Source: Paracoccus tegillarcae
Lineage (GTDB): Bacteria; Pseudomonadota; Alphaproteobacteria; Rhodobacterales; Rhodobacteraceae
Reading direction: 5' to 3'
Length of the DNA: 64,000 nucleotides
Assembly: GCF_002847305.1 (NCBI RefSeq)
Contig: NZ_CP025408.1
Span: 3,617,001-3,681,000 of the forward strand
The notes under the pieces are model-generated. The model worked only from the letters and a program-made list of their open reading frames with translations. It was not told where the DNA came from and made no database searches. Shown here one piece after another: positions 9,850 to 20,093 of the stretch. Position 1 is the first letter of the stretch. Each line of letters starts with the position of its first letter. A program made the position numbers and the translations under genes.

Positions 9850-11874
9850 TCATTTGCGACGCCGCCGCGCTCGTCCGTCCCCTGCCGTGTTGTAACTGAC
9901 GACCGGCAGCGTGACCTGGGTCTGCAATTCCGTGAATGGGTCGGTTGCATGCGGGATCGCGTTGGCGGCCACGAAATGTTCCTGAAAACGCGGCGCAATC
10001 GCCGTTTCGATCCGGGTGATGCGATGCACCTGATCCTCTATCTCGCGCCGCGCCGCGCGGGAACAAAGCGCGATGCGTGCACCGGTCCCGGCGGCATTGC
10101 CGGCGCTGGTCACTCGTTCGACGGCGCAATCCGGGATCATGCCCAAGACCAATGCATGCAGCGGCGAGATATGAGCGCCGAACGCACCGGCCAGCACCAC
10201 CCGGTCCAGGGTTTCGATCCCGAATTCGTCCATCAGCAGACGGGCGCCAGCAAACAGTGCCGATTTCGCCAGTTGGATCGCGCGGATATCGCCCTGGGTC
10301 ACCGCAATCAGAGTGCCGCCCGCATCCGTTCCATCATGCAGAACATAGGAATGCGTGCGCCCTTGGGGAATACTGCGCGGCGTGCCCACCTGCTCGGCAG
10401 AACCGATCAGCCCCGAGGGATCGACAATGCCTGCCATCCGCATTTCGGCGACGGCCTCGATGATGCCAGAGCCGCAGATCCCGGTGATGCCGGTCGCCTT
10501 GGCTGCCTCGTCAAAGCCCGGCTCATTCGACCATTCATCGACACCGATGATCCGAAAGCGCGGTTCCCTGGTCACAGGGTCGATGCGCACGCGCTCGATT
10601 GCGCCGGGTGCCGCGCGCTGCCCGGAACTGATCTGGGCGCCCTCAAAGGCCGGGCCGGTGGGCGAGGAACAGGCCAGCACGCGGGTCTTGTCGCCCAGCA
10701 CGATCTCGGCGTTGGTGCCGACATCGACCATCAGAACCGGCGCTTCGGATTTCTGCGGCTGCTCGGACAGCACGACCGCAGCGCAATCCGCCCCGACATG
10801 GCCCGCAATGATCGGCAGCACATAGGTGCGGGCGGCGGGTGCGATCTGCAAACCGATCTCGGCCGCGCGCAGGGTCATGGCGTCGCTGGTCGCTGGTGCG
10901 AACGGGGCTTGTCCCAACTCGACCGGATCGATGCCCAGCATCAGGTGATGCATGACGGGATTACAGACGATCACCGCCTCGGCAATAAGCGCAGGATCGA
11001 CACCGGCCTCATCGGCCAGCACGGCAGCCAGTTGCCCCAGCCCGTCACGAACGGCGGTGGTCATCTCGGCCGCGCCGCCTTCGTTCATCATGGAATAGCT
11101 GACCCGGCTCATCAGGTCCTCGCCAAAGCGGATCTGCGGGTTCATCAGCCCGCTGGAGGCCAGAACACGGCCATCGTCCAGCGCCACGAGATGCCCCGCG
11201 ATCGTGGTCGATCCCAGATCAATGGCCAGCCCGTAAACCGGCCCATCCAGCAAGCCGGGGACCAGATCAATCAGGCGCGGCGGCTCAAGACCATTGTCCC
11301 AGACCAGCGCCGTCACCTTCCACGCGCTCTTGCGCAGCACCGTCTGAATGCGTGCCAGAACCTCCAGATCGGCGCGTAGCCCGGTGATCTGCCACTGCTC
11401 ATCCAGCGCAGCCGAAAGGCGCTGAAAATCCCCGGTCGGATCGTCCAGGTCAGGCTCGACAACCTCGACATAGAACGGTCGCACCGCTGGATCCATGACC
11501 ATCACCCGCTCGGTCGCGGATTTGCGGATCACCTGGCGGTGCAACTGGCTTTCGGGCGGCACGTCAATCACGACATCCGACTGGATCTGCGCCTGACAGC
11601 CCAAGCGCCGCCCCGGTTTCAATCCGCGAATACGATCATAGCGCTCTTCAACCGCATTGATCCCGGACAGCGCATCCTCGGCGACGGTCACGCCATGTTT
11701 GGAAAATGCGCCCTTGCCGGGTGCCACCTGACATTTCGAACAGATACCGCGCCCGCCACAGACCGAATCCAGATCGACCCCCAGACGCCGCGCGGCCTCC
11801 AGCACAGGCGTGCCCGCCGGTACGCGTCCACGCTTGCCCGAAGGGGTGAAGATGACAAGAGGATCGTCGGCCAT
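9850..11874 (-). CDS. ASKHA-domain protein with N-terminal 2Fe-2S ferredoxin (corrinoid reactivation type)
   Basis: Protein of 674 residues of the RamA/RACo-like family. The N-terminal 2Fe-2S domain has C-G-G-R-G-x-C-x-x-C (about 40-50) and a fourth cysteine in G-C-Q-A. A linker follows, then an actin-like (ASKHA) domain with G-L-A-I-D-L-G-S-T-T (about 215-225), D-V-G-T-N-A-E-I and G-I-C-G-S-G-I-I-E. Family members reductively activate corrinoid methyltransferase proteins using ATP. No corrinoid protein or methyltransferase is encoded nearby, so the partner is not known. The ATG with GAGG upstream was preferred over a GTG six bases earlier. Confidence 0.85.
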   Translation of the reverse strand: MADDPLVIFTPSGKRGRVPAGTPVLEAARRLGVDLDSVCGGRGICSKCQVAPGKGAFSKHGVTVAEDALSGINAVEERYDRIRGLKPGRRLGCQAQIQSDVVIDVPPESQLHRQVIRKSATERVMVMDPAVRPFYVEVVEPDLDDPTGDFQRLSAALDEQWQITGLRADLEVLARIQTVLRKSAWKVTALVWDNGLEPPRLIDLVPGLLDGPVYGLAIDLGSTTIAGHLVALDDGRVLASSGLMNPQIRFGEDLMSRVSYSMMNEGGAAEMTTAVRDGLGQLAAVLADEAGVDPALIAEAVIVCNPVMHHLMLGIDPVELGQAPFAPATSDAMTLRAAEIGLQIAPAARTYVLPIIAGHVGADCAAVVLSEQPQKSEAPVLMVDVGTNAEIVLGDKTRVLACSSPTGPAFEGAQISSGQRAAPGAIERVRIDPVTREPRFRIIGVDEWSNEPGFDEAAKATGITGICGSGIIEAVAEMRMAGIVDPSGLIGSAEQVGTPRSIPQGRTHSYVLHDGTDAGGTLIAVTQGDIRAIQLAKSALFAGARLLMDEFGIETLDRVVLAGAFGAHISPLHALVLGMIPDCAVERVTSAGNAAGTGARIALCSRAARREIEDQVHRITRIETAIAPRFQEHFVAANAIPHATDPFTELQTQVTLPVVSYNTAGDGRARRRRK

Positions 11875-12005
11875 GGGCACCTCACTGCTTTCAGCCCGAG
11901 GTAACCCTGCCCGCGCGCGCTCGCAAGGTCACAAGCCGCCCTGCTAAGGCGCAAAAGCGACCATTACGGCGCGGAGAAGTGACCGGCATCACCCCGGAAC
12001 GCAAT

Positions 12006-12027
12006 CAGGGGGCGCGAACGCCCCCTG
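12006..12027 (-). terminator. Hairpin terminator behind the aldolase gene
   Basis: A perfect 9-bp GC-rich stem closed by a TTCG tetraloop on the minus strand, followed by ATTGCGTT. A second 7-bp stem lies at 12034-12053, nearer the stop. Both lie downstream of the class I aldolase gene and probably end its transcript. Confidence 0.65.
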
Positions 12028-12069
12028 CAAACGCCGCGCCATTCAAGGCGCGGGAAAAAGCAATCGCCG

Positions 12070-12996
12070 TCAGGCGCCCTTATAGATATCGACCAGCTTG
12101 CCCAGCATGTCCAACGCGTCCTCGCGCGAGCGTTGAAAGCTGTTGCGCCCGATGATCGAACCATTGCCGCCGCCATCGCGGATCGCACGGGCATCGTCAT
12201 AGACCGCATCGGCACCCTTGGCCGCGCCGCCCGAGAACACCACGATGCGACGCCCGTCGAACGAGGCTTTCATGCAATGCGCGACGCGCTTGGCCTGGGT
12301 CTCGACGTCGATCTTTTGTGCCTCATAGACCTTTTTTGCCTCGGGCAGCATCAGATGATCGGTCGATAGCTTGATCTTGATGATATGCGCACCCAACAGC
12401 GCCGCGACCTGGGCCGCGTAGGCTGCGATATCAATAGCCGTCTCGCCGTCCTTGGTGATCGCCTCGCCGCGCGGATAGGACCAGATGACGGTGGCCACGC
12501 CCTTGGCCGCGGCCTCTTTGCGCATCTCGACGATCTCTTCGAACATATCCAGCGCCATGTCGCTGCCCGGATAGATGGTGAAGCCGATGCACGAGCAGCC
12601 AAGACGCAGGGCGTCGTCGACGCTGGCGGTCACTGCCTGGTTCTTGCCCGCCGTATCCGACATCAGCGAATTGGCGCTGTTGACCTTGAGGATCGTCGGG
12701 ATCTGGCCGGCAAAGGTATCCGCCCCGGCCTCGATCATCCCCAGTGGCGCGGCATAGGCGTTCAGGCCTGCGTCGATAGCCAGCTTGTAGTGGTAATGCG
12801 GATCATAGGCAGCAGGATTCGGCGCGAATGAGCGTGCCGGCCCGTGTTCAAAGCCCTGATCGACGGGCAGGATGATCATCTTGCCTGTCCCGCCAAGGCG
12901 GCCATTCATCAGCATTCGGCCCAATTGCGCCTTCACGCCCGGCGTCTCGCCCTCGTAGTTCGACAGGATCTTCTTGACGTTGCGTGTCATCTTCAT
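12070..12996 (-). CDS. fbaB: Class I fructose-bisphosphate aldolase (FbaB/DhnA type)
   Basis: Schiff-base aldolase that interconverts fructose 1,6-bisphosphate with dihydroxyacetone phosphate and glyceraldehyde 3-phosphate. The 308 residues match the bacterial/archaeal-type class I family: I-L-P-V-D-Q-G-F-E-H-G near residue 42, G-L-N-A-Y-A-A-P-L-G, the segment with K-I-K-L-S-T-D carrying the likely Schiff-base lysine, and V-F-S-G-G-A-A-K-G phosphate binding. The ATG follows a good AAGGGGAA site; the upstream extension was rejected. Together with pgk nearby it suggests a loose glycolysis/gluconeogenesis cluster. Confidence 0.92.
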   Translation of the reverse strand: MKMTRNVKKILSNYEGETPGVKAQLGRMLMNGRLGGTGKMIILPVDQGFEHGPARSFAPNPAAYDPHYHYKLAIDAGLNAYAAPLGMIEAGADTFAGQIPTILKVNSANSLMSDTAGKNQAVTASVDDALRLGCSCIGFTIYPGSDMALDMFEEIVEMRKEAAAKGVATVIWSYPRGEAITKDGETAIDIAAYAAQVAALLGAHIIKIKLSTDHLMLPEAKKVYEAQKIDVETQAKRVAHCMKASFDGRRIVVFSGGAAKGADAVYDDARAIRDGGGNGSIIGRNSFQRSREDALDMLGKLVDIYKGA

Positions 12997-13181
12997 CGTG
13001 GATTCCCCTTCGCTTTGGCGTTTTCCTAGCAGACCCCCCGCCAAGGGCAACGCTGGTCGCGCTAACGGTCCATCGCACGGGTGCTGATCCGTTCAAGGTA
13101 AATAGAATCTTAATTACTCAATGCATGCCCAATTTTAAGGATTTGGTAAGATCGCGGGACGTATTGATATAGGAGTCAAAG

Positions 13182-13697
13182 ATGTACGTAAGTAGCAATT
13201 TGTCGTTGAACCACATGCCGCTATTTGGCGGCAGCAGTCCCCCTGTCTCTTCCAGTCAACTGACCTGGGGCACTAATACGCTGGACCTGTTCAAGCGGCC
13301 AATCAGTTCTGCAAATATCATTGATCTGGCGGCAGAGACGCCGATGGTCAAAGGCGCTGACGAATCCTGGCTTCGTCCCGGGGCGGCACAACCGGCCAGC
13401 GGCTCTGGCTATTACGACTGGGTCAATTCGATGCTGGCGTTCCGAGACGCGGCAGAGGCCGGCCTGGGCAGCGTAAACGGCGACGGTCAAAATCAGGCCC
13501 CTGCACCGGCAAATGGCGCAAGCGGATCGGACAACACCACTGAGACACAGGCTGCCGACGCAGGCAACGGTACCAGTGGCGACGACGCCAATCCTGACGC
13601 CAATCCTGACGCCGAAGCGGAGGCAGGCACCGGTAGCACCGAAAACAGCGGTCAGCGCGGCGGTGGCCTTCTTGGTCTGCTGTTTGGACGGCGCTAG
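13182..13697 (+). CDS. Acidic low-complexity protein of unknown function
   Basis: Protein of 171 residues with AGGAG just before the ATG. Residues 1-105 look like an ordinary sequence with a W-L-R-P and Y-Y-D-W-V-N-S-M-L core. Residues about 106-158 are a disordered Asn/Asp/Gly/Thr-rich acidic stretch containing a tandem D-A-N-P repeat encoded by two identical 12-base units. The end is G-G-G-L-L-G-L-L-F-G-R-R, a short hydrophobic basic tail. No signal peptide or known domain. It lies alone between divergently and convergently oriented glycolytic genes. Confidence 0.6.
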   Translation: MYVSSNLSLNHMPLFGGSSPPVSSSQLTWGTNTLDLFKRPISSANIIDLAAETPMVKGADESWLRPGAAQPASGSGYYDWVNSMLAFRDAAEAGLGSVNGDGQNQAPAPANGASGSDNTTETQAADAGNGTSGDDANPDANPDAEAEAGTGSTENSGQRGGGLLGLLFGRR

Positions 13698-13727
13698 TCG
13701 CGCGCCGCAGTCCTATCCAGTCATGTC

Positions 13728-13756
13728 AACGGCGGCAGAGACGCTCTGCCGCCGTT
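13728..13756. terminator. Bidirectional hairpin between convergent genes
   Basis: A perfect 13-bp stem with a 3-base loop lies between the stop of the acidic protein gene (+) and the stop of pgk (-). No T-run is present on either side, but the location and strength fit a shared transcription end. Confidence 0.65.
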
Positions 13757-13795
13757 GGTCGTCATATCCCGGCGGAACCGGATCCGTCGCGGTGC

Positions 13796-14998
<1,203 letters not shown>

Positions 14999-15168
14999 GG
15001 CGCGATCCTTTCGTGCCGTTGGGAAATGGTTCTTGCTCTGGCTTGTCCCGCAAGTTGACAATCTCGTCAACCGGCCAGACCGGCTGAACGCAAGTGGCGG
15101 CTTCTGCGTTGCTCTTTTCAGCCGCGACGCCTATCCCGTGTCGCAGATTGATTTGTAAGGAGGACCCA

Positions 15169-15675
15169 ATGGCCGAGATCAAGGACCCCGAAAACACCAT
15201 CATCATCACGCTGAAGGATGGTCCCGTCACCATCGAGCTGCTGCCCGATGTTGCGCCCAAGCACGCTGAACGGATGAAAGAGCTGGTCCGCGCCGGCGCC
15301 TATGACAACGTGAGCTTTCATCGCGTGATCGAAGGTTTCATGGCCCAGACCGGCGATGTGCAGCACGCCAATATGGAAAAGGACTATAATCCCGGTCGCG
15401 CCGGCACGGGTGGTTCGGACAAGCCCGACCTGCCTGCCGAGTTCTCGAAGCTGCCGCATTCGCGTGGCACGATCGGTGCTGCGCGCTCTTCGAACCCGAA
15501 CAGCGCCAACAGCCAGTTCTTTATCAACTTCAGCGACAATGATTTCCTCAACGGGCAGTACACCGTCTATGGCCGCGTGATCGAGGGCATGGAACATGTC
15601 GACAAGATCGCGCGCGGCGAGCCGCCAGCGGATCCCGACCGGATGATCTCGGTCAAGGTGGCAGCCGATGCATAA
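15169..15675 (+). CDS. ppiB: Peptidyl-prolyl cis-trans isomerase, cyclophilin type, cytoplasmic
   Basis: Cyclophilin of 168 residues without a signal peptide. It carries the family blocks V-S-F-H-R-V-I-E-G-F-M-A-Q-T-G-D, A-N-S-Q-F-F-I-N-F and N-G-Q-Y-T-V-Y-G-R-V. It catalyses proline isomerisation during protein folding. AAGGAGG lies 5 bases before the ATG. It overlaps the next, exported, cyclophilin gene by 8 bases, a cytoplasmic/periplasmic pair in one operon. Confidence 0.95.
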   Translation: MAEIKDPENTIIITLKDGPVTIELLPDVAPKHAERMKELVRAGAYDNVSFHRVIEGFMAQTGDVQHANMEKDYNPGRAGTGGSDKPDLPAEFSKLPHSRGTIGAARSSNPNSANSQFFINFSDNDFLNGQYTVYGRVIEGMEHVDKIARGEPPADPDRMISVKVAADA

Positions 15676-16258
15676 GTTTTACCTGATCCCCGCACTGCTG
15701 ATCGCCGGCCCTGCTCTGGCAGAGGGTCTGCCCGGCGTCACCGATGGCCCCGGTCCGAACATGGTGATCGAGGTCGCCGGCGCCGATGGCACGCCAAAGG
15801 GCAGCATCACGCTGGACCTTTTCGCCGACAAGGCACCGCAGCATGTAGAGCGTCTGATGACGCTGGCGCGCGACGGGAAATATGACGGTGTGGTCTTTCA
15901 TCGCGTGATCGACGGCTTCATGGCCCAGACCGGCGATGTCCAACATGGGCGTCAGGGCGGCGACACGGCGATGGCAGGCATGGGTGGTTCCGACCTGCCC
16001 GACCTGCCGGCCGAGTTCAACGACGTCTCGTTTCAGGCCGGCACTGTGGGCATGGCCCGCAGTCAGGACCCGAACAGCGCCAACAGCCAGTTCTTTATCG
16101 ACCTCGCGCCTGCGACCTTCCTTGACGGCGAATATACGGTGGTCGGCCAGCTGGTCGATGGCTGGGACGTGCTGAATGCCATCGAAAAAGGGGCTGCCAA
16201 CGCCAATGGCGCGGTCGAAACGCCCGATTACATGGCCAGCGTGACGATCCAGGAATAG
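15668..16258 (+). CDS. Peptidyl-prolyl cis-trans isomerase, exported cyclophilin
   Basis: Second cyclophilin, 196 residues, with an N-terminal signal peptide (M-H-K-F then a hydrophobic core, likely cut after A-L-A near residue 18), so it should act in the periplasm. It shares F-H-R-V-I-D-G-F-M-A-Q-T-G-D, N-S-Q-F-F-I-D-L and G-E-Y-T-V-V-G with its neighbour. The pair probably arose by duplication. Confidence 0.93.
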   Translation: MHKFYLIPALLIAGPALAEGLPGVTDGPGPNMVIEVAGADGTPKGSITLDLFADKAPQHVERLMTLARDGKYDGVVFHRVIDGFMAQTGDVQHGRQGGDTAMAGMGGSDLPDLPAEFNDVSFQAGTVGMARSQDPNSANSQFFIDLAPATFLDGEYTVVGQLVDGWDVLNAIEKGAANANGAVETPDYMASVTIQE

Positions 16259-16292
16259 GCTTCTTGGCCTTGGTGAAATAGCGCAAGCTGAA

Positions 16293-16326
16293 GCCTGCCG
16301 GTCCCGCCGGCAGGCGTTTTCGTTTA
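16293..16326 (+). terminator. Rho-independent terminator of the cyclophilin operon
   Basis: A 9-bp GC stem with a 5-base loop is followed directly by GTTTTCGTTT, about 35 bases behind the stop of the exported cyclophilin. Confidence 0.85.
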
Positions 16327-16499
16327 TATTGATCGCCTCGGAGGGACAGAGAGCGATGCCTGTCTTTGTTTTCACGAAAATCAGCGGCGTTCGGTGCGGC
16401 ATGAGAATGGCCGTTTGAACGGCGCGTCGCACCTGTAAAGGGCCCGATTCGGGACCCGGTCAGACCAAGCCCGCGCCAGTTCGCACTTGCAGCAATTTC

Positions 16500-16511
16500 A
16501 TAACGCGTTAT
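16500..16511. promoter_or_regulatory. 12-bp palindrome ATAACGCGTTAT before ppdK
   Basis: A perfect 12-bp palindrome ends 12 bases before the ppdK start codon, with partly symmetric GCAA/TTGC bases on its flanks. The position in the leader suggests an operator or a small RNA hairpin overlapping the ribosome-binding region. A near-perfect inverted repeat also lies at 16439-16457. Confidence 0.4.
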
Positions 16512-16523
16512 TGCTAAAGTATT

Positions 16524-19094
16524 ATGACCAGTTCGCTTGCCAGTGACGCCGTCCTCATCACGCCTTCGGCGGGGATTGAACGCACACAGCATGGCTGGCG
16601 TGCCAAATGCCTGCAACGGCTGGTGCGCATGGATCTTCCGGTACCGCGCAGTCATGCGATCTCGTCGGAATGTGTTCAGCAAATCGCGACGGGGCATCCT
16701 CCGGACGAGGCAATGCTTGCCCGTTTGCTGGGCGAACCCGATAATGTCAGCACGGGCGCCTTTGGTTTGATCAGCGTCCGACCCTCTGCCGTAGACCCCG
16801 AATGGGGCGGGCCGGGGACGGTTCTGAACGTCGGCATCAACCACGAACGGCACAAGGCGCTGTCTAAACGGATCGGCCAAGAGGCCGCCGACGCCCTGTA
16901 CCTGCATTTCGTCCAATCCTACGCCACGCATATTGCGCGTCTCGACCCCGACATGTTCGCGCAGGATGGCAAAGGTGCGCTGGCCGAGGCGCTGCGCAGC
17001 TATGCCGACGAAATGGACGAGGAATTCCCGCAAGACCCCGCCGTTCAGCTAACCGAAGTGCTGCGATCCATGGCGCGGGCCTGGGATGGGCCGACCGCGC
17101 GGCTTTTGCGTCAGGCCCAAGGGGCGCCTGCGGATGCACCCCTTGGGCTGGTAGTGCAGGACATGGCGCTTGGCATGGGGCCGGGTTTCTGCGGCTCGGG
17201 CACGATCCAGTTCGTCGACAGCGTCACCGGCGCGCCGCGCATCACCGGCCGGTTTCGCGGTCAGATGCAAGGCAGCGTTCGTGCCAGCGACAGCGAAACG
17301 CTGTTCCTGACCAAGGACGACCGTGGCCCGGCGCTGGAAGATGCCGCACCGGAGGTTTTTGCCGATCTGGTGCGCTCTGGCGTGGCGGCGCGCGAACGGC
17401 TGCGCGAAGAGATGCAGATCGAGTTCGTCGTGAATGAAGGTCGGGTCTCGATCATTGATGCCGTCAGGCTGCAGCGCAGTTCCCGCGCCTCTGTGCGGAT
17501 CGCGGTGGCGCTGGCCAATGATGGCGTGATCCCCCCCGAAGAGGCCGTGATGCGGGTCGAACCGCGCGCCCTTTCGGATCTGCTGCATCATCAGGTCGAT
17601 CCGCGCGCGCCGCGCGATCTGTTCGCGCGCGGCATCAATGCCAGCCCTGGTGCCGCAACCGGCAAGATCGTCTTTTCCGCCGCCGCAGCGCAAGCCAGCG
17701 CCGCGCAGGGTGAGCCCTGCGTTCTGGTGAGGCGCGAAACCGTGCCAGAGGATATTCGCGGCATGCATGCCTCTGTCGCCGTTCTGACCGAGCGCGGCGG
17801 CCCCACCAGCCACGCAGCGGTGATCGCACGCGGTCTGGGCCTGCCCTGCATCGTGGGCGCCATCGGCATCAGCATCGATGCGCGGGCCCGTGTGCTGCGT
17901 GCGGGCCATCGCAGTTTCCGCGAAGGCGACGAGATTACCATTGACGGCACCACCGGCGAGGTGCTGGCAGGTGCCGCGGAAATGCTGGAACCGGCGCTGG
18001 ACGACAGCTTTGCGCAATTGCTGCAATGGGCCGATCAGTTCCGCCAGCTTGACGTGCGCGCCAATGCAGACACGCCGGAGGACGCCCGCACCGCGCGTAT
18101 GTTCAATGCGCAGGGCATCGGGCTGTGCCGCACCGAGCACATGTTCTTTGATGCCGACCGCCTGCCTGCCATGCGCGAGATGATATTTGCCGACAAGCCC
18201 GAAGACCGGCGTCTGGCACTGGAACGCATCCTGCCGATGCAGCGCGATGATTTCGCGGATCTGTTCCAGATCATGGCCGGCCTGCCGGTGACGATCCGCC
18301 TGTTCGACCCGCCGCTGCATGAATTCCTGCCGCATGACCGCGAGGGGATGCGTGCGCTGGCCGAATCCCTGGACATGCCGCTGTCGGACGTTGTCCGGCG
18401 CGTGGATGCGCTGTCGGAATTCAATCCCATGCTGGGGCTGCGCGGTGTACGTCTGGGAATCGTCATGCCCGAGATCTACGAAATGCAGGCCCGTGCCATC
18501 TTTGAGGCCACTGCTTTGGCCAGTCGGCAGGGCGATCCGGTGGTGCCTGAGATCATGATCCCGCTGGTCAGTGCGATGCGCGAGGTCGAGCTGGTCAAGA
18601 ACCGTGTCGATTCCGTCGCCGCCGAGGTTCGCAACAAGATGCGCGCCGACTTCACCTATCGTCTGGGTGTCATGGTCGAAACCCCGCGCGCCGCCTTGCG
18701 AGCCGGCGACATCGCCACGCATGCCGCGTTTCTGTCATTCGGGACGAACGACCTGACGCAGATGACCTATGGCCTGTCACGCGACGATGCGGGCCGTTTT
18801 ATGGGCGCCTATGTCAATCAGGGCGTCTACGAAGAGGACCCGTTCCACATCCTTGATCAAGAGGGCGTGGGCGAGTTGCTGATGATCGGGGCCGAGCGCG
18901 CGCGCGCGGTCAGCCCTGACATCACTCTGTCTGTGTGCGGCGAACATGGCGGCAACCCGGAATCCATAGCTTTTTGTCACCGGGCGGGCTTTTCCTATGT
19001 CTCATGCTCGCCGTTTCGGGTACCCGTCGCAAGCTTGGCAAGCGCGCAGGAATCGATTCGCGCCAGCAGAGCGGATTCGGACGCGCCTGCATGA
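16524..19094 (+). CDS. ppdK: Pyruvate phosphate dikinase family protein, divergent
   Basis: PEP-utilising enzyme of 856 residues, similar in length and order to pyruvate phosphate dikinase: ATP-grasp-like N-terminal part, swivelling phosphohistidine domain (H430 in G-G-P-T-S-H-A-A-V) and C-terminal PEP/pyruvate barrel with G-T-N-D-L-T-Q and the catalytic C805 in V-C-G-E-H-G-G. The usual N-terminal S-V-R-S-G-A-x-x-S-M-P-G-M block is altered here to S-V-R-P-S-A-V-D-P-E-W-G-G-P-G. That could change ATP handling. Enzyme class is clear; substrate identity is less certain. Confidence 0.8.
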   Translation: MTSSLASDAVLITPSAGIERTQHGWRAKCLQRLVRMDLPVPRSHAISSECVQQIATGHPPDEAMLARLLGEPDNVSTGAFGLISVRPSAVDPEWGGPGTVLNVGINHERHKALSKRIGQEAADALYLHFVQSYATHIARLDPDMFAQDGKGALAEALRSYADEMDEEFPQDPAVQLTEVLRSMARAWDGPTARLLRQAQGAPADAPLGLVVQDMALGMGPGFCGSGTIQFVDSVTGAPRITGRFRGQMQGSVRASDSETLFLTKDDRGPALEDAAPEVFADLVRSGVAARERLREEMQIEFVVNEGRVSIIDAVRLQRSSRASVRIAVALANDGVIPPEEAVMRVEPRALSDLLHHQVDPRAPRDLFARGINASPGAATGKIVFSAAAAQASAAQGEPCVLVRRETVPEDIRGMHASVAVLTERGGPTSHAAVIARGLGLPCIVGAIGISIDARARVLRAGHRSFREGDEITIDGTTGEVLAGAAEMLEPALDDSFAQLLQWADQFRQLDVRANADTPEDARTARMFNAQGIGLCRTEHMFFDADRLPAMREMIFADKPEDRRLALERILPMQRDDFADLFQIMAGLPVTIRLFDPPLHEFLPHDREGMRALAESLDMPLSDVVRRVDALSEFNPMLGLRGVRLGIVMPEIYEMQARAIFEATALASRQGDPVVPEIMIPLVSAMREVELVKNRVDSVAAEVRNKMRADFTYRLGVMVETPRAALRAGDIATHAAFLSFGTNDLTQMTYGLSRDDAGRFMGAYVNQGVYEEDPFHILDQEGVGELLMIGAERARAVSPDITLSVCGEHGGNPESIAFCHRAGFSYVSCSPFRVPVASLASAQESIRASRADSDAPA

Positions 19095-19355
19095 CAGCAC
19101 GCGCTTAATAGGCCCGATCCGGCCCTAAAAATCGGTGCAAATTGCTGATTTCCGCCAATTTTTAACGTGATCATCGGCGGAATACTGCCAATTCTGCACC
19201 GCAGCATCCTGTTTCGGGAACTCACGCGTCTGTGCGGTAGAAAGCGCGTCGCTAAAAACCCTATCACCCTCGTCGATCAACTGGATCGGTCATCTGCTCT
19301 GACCGGTCTTGCCCGGAACGGGCGACCCAATGACACGAATGATACAGGTAAGATT

Positions 19356-19994
19356 ATGCTCAAGCTGCTGACAAAACTGACGCGAAATTGTCTCAGTATT
19401 GCGGTTGTTCCCGCCCTCGTTGCCGGTGCTGCCCATGCGACCGGCTCTGCCCGCACGACTGCCTATCCCGACACTTCCATGCACGGGATCAGCGCACCCA
19501 TGGATATGCCGCGGCCACGCCCGCTGCTCTATACAGATGCCGAGCCCGTCCAGATCGAAGGCGGACCTGAACAGATTTATCTGACCAGCACCACCGGCGC
19601 CTATACGGGCGGCGATCTCGATTGTATGGCAGAGGCGCTGTACTTTGAGGCGCGTGGCGAAGGCCGCAAGGGTCAGGCAGCCGTGGCCGAGGTCATCCTG
19701 AACCGGGTCAAGAGCAGCCGTTTCCCGAACAGCGTGTGCGGCGTGATCAACCAGCGCAGCCAGTTCAGCTATACCATCGGCGGTCGCAAAACGATCCGTA
19801 GCCGTGGCACCTATCTGCGTGTCCGTCAGGTCGCTGAAACGGCCCTGTCCGGCGGCACCGGCAATCTGACCAATGGTGCGACCTATTTCCATACGCCGGC
19901 CGTGCGTCCCGCCTGGTCGCGCCGTTTCCAGCGCACCATTCAGATCGGTCGCCACATTTTCTATCGCACCGGCCAGCGCATCGCGTCGAACTGA
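19356..19994 (+). CDS. Cell wall hydrolase, SleB family
   Basis: Predicted exported peptidoglycan hydrolase of 212 residues. It has a signal peptide (T-K-L-T-R-N, hydrophobic core, cut near A-H-A), a Pro-rich spacer, and a SleB-type domain with the likely catalytic glutamate E98 in A-L-Y-F-E-A-R-G-E, followed by A-x-V-A-E-V-I-L-N-R-V and F-S-Y-T. Family members cleave the glycan strand. The ATG follows an AGGTAAGA leader; an upstream extension reads as non-coding. Confidence 0.88.
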   Translation: MLKLLTKLTRNCLSIAVVPALVAGAAHATGSARTTAYPDTSMHGISAPMDMPRPRPLLYTDAEPVQIEGGPEQIYLTSTTGAYTGGDLDCMAEALYFEARGEGRKGQAAVAEVILNRVKSSRFPNSVCGVINQRSQFSYTIGGRKTIRSRGTYLRVRQVAETALSGGTGNLTNGATYFHTPAVRPAWSRRFQRTIQIGRHIFYRTGQRIASN

Positions 19995-20021
19995 CACCGC
20001 GCAAGTCCAGCCCATATTGCA

Positions 20022-20053
20022 AGCCGCCCGCCTCTGGCCGGGCGGCTTTCGCT
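20022..20053 (+). terminator. Rho-independent terminator
   Basis: A 9-bp GC-rich stem with an 8-base loop followed by TTCGCTT, located 27 bases after the cell wall hydrolase stop. Confidence 0.75.
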
Positions 20054-20093
20054 TGACCCTTGCGCGATCAGCCGTTTGCTGGGAAACCAAACC

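Noticed and set aside
9949..11379. 476-codon plus-strand frame over the ASKHA gene
   Set aside because: Shadow; the minus-strand protein has clear ferredoxin and actin-like motifs.
17049..18722. 557-codon antisense frame over ppdK
   Set aside because: Shadow without recognisable features.
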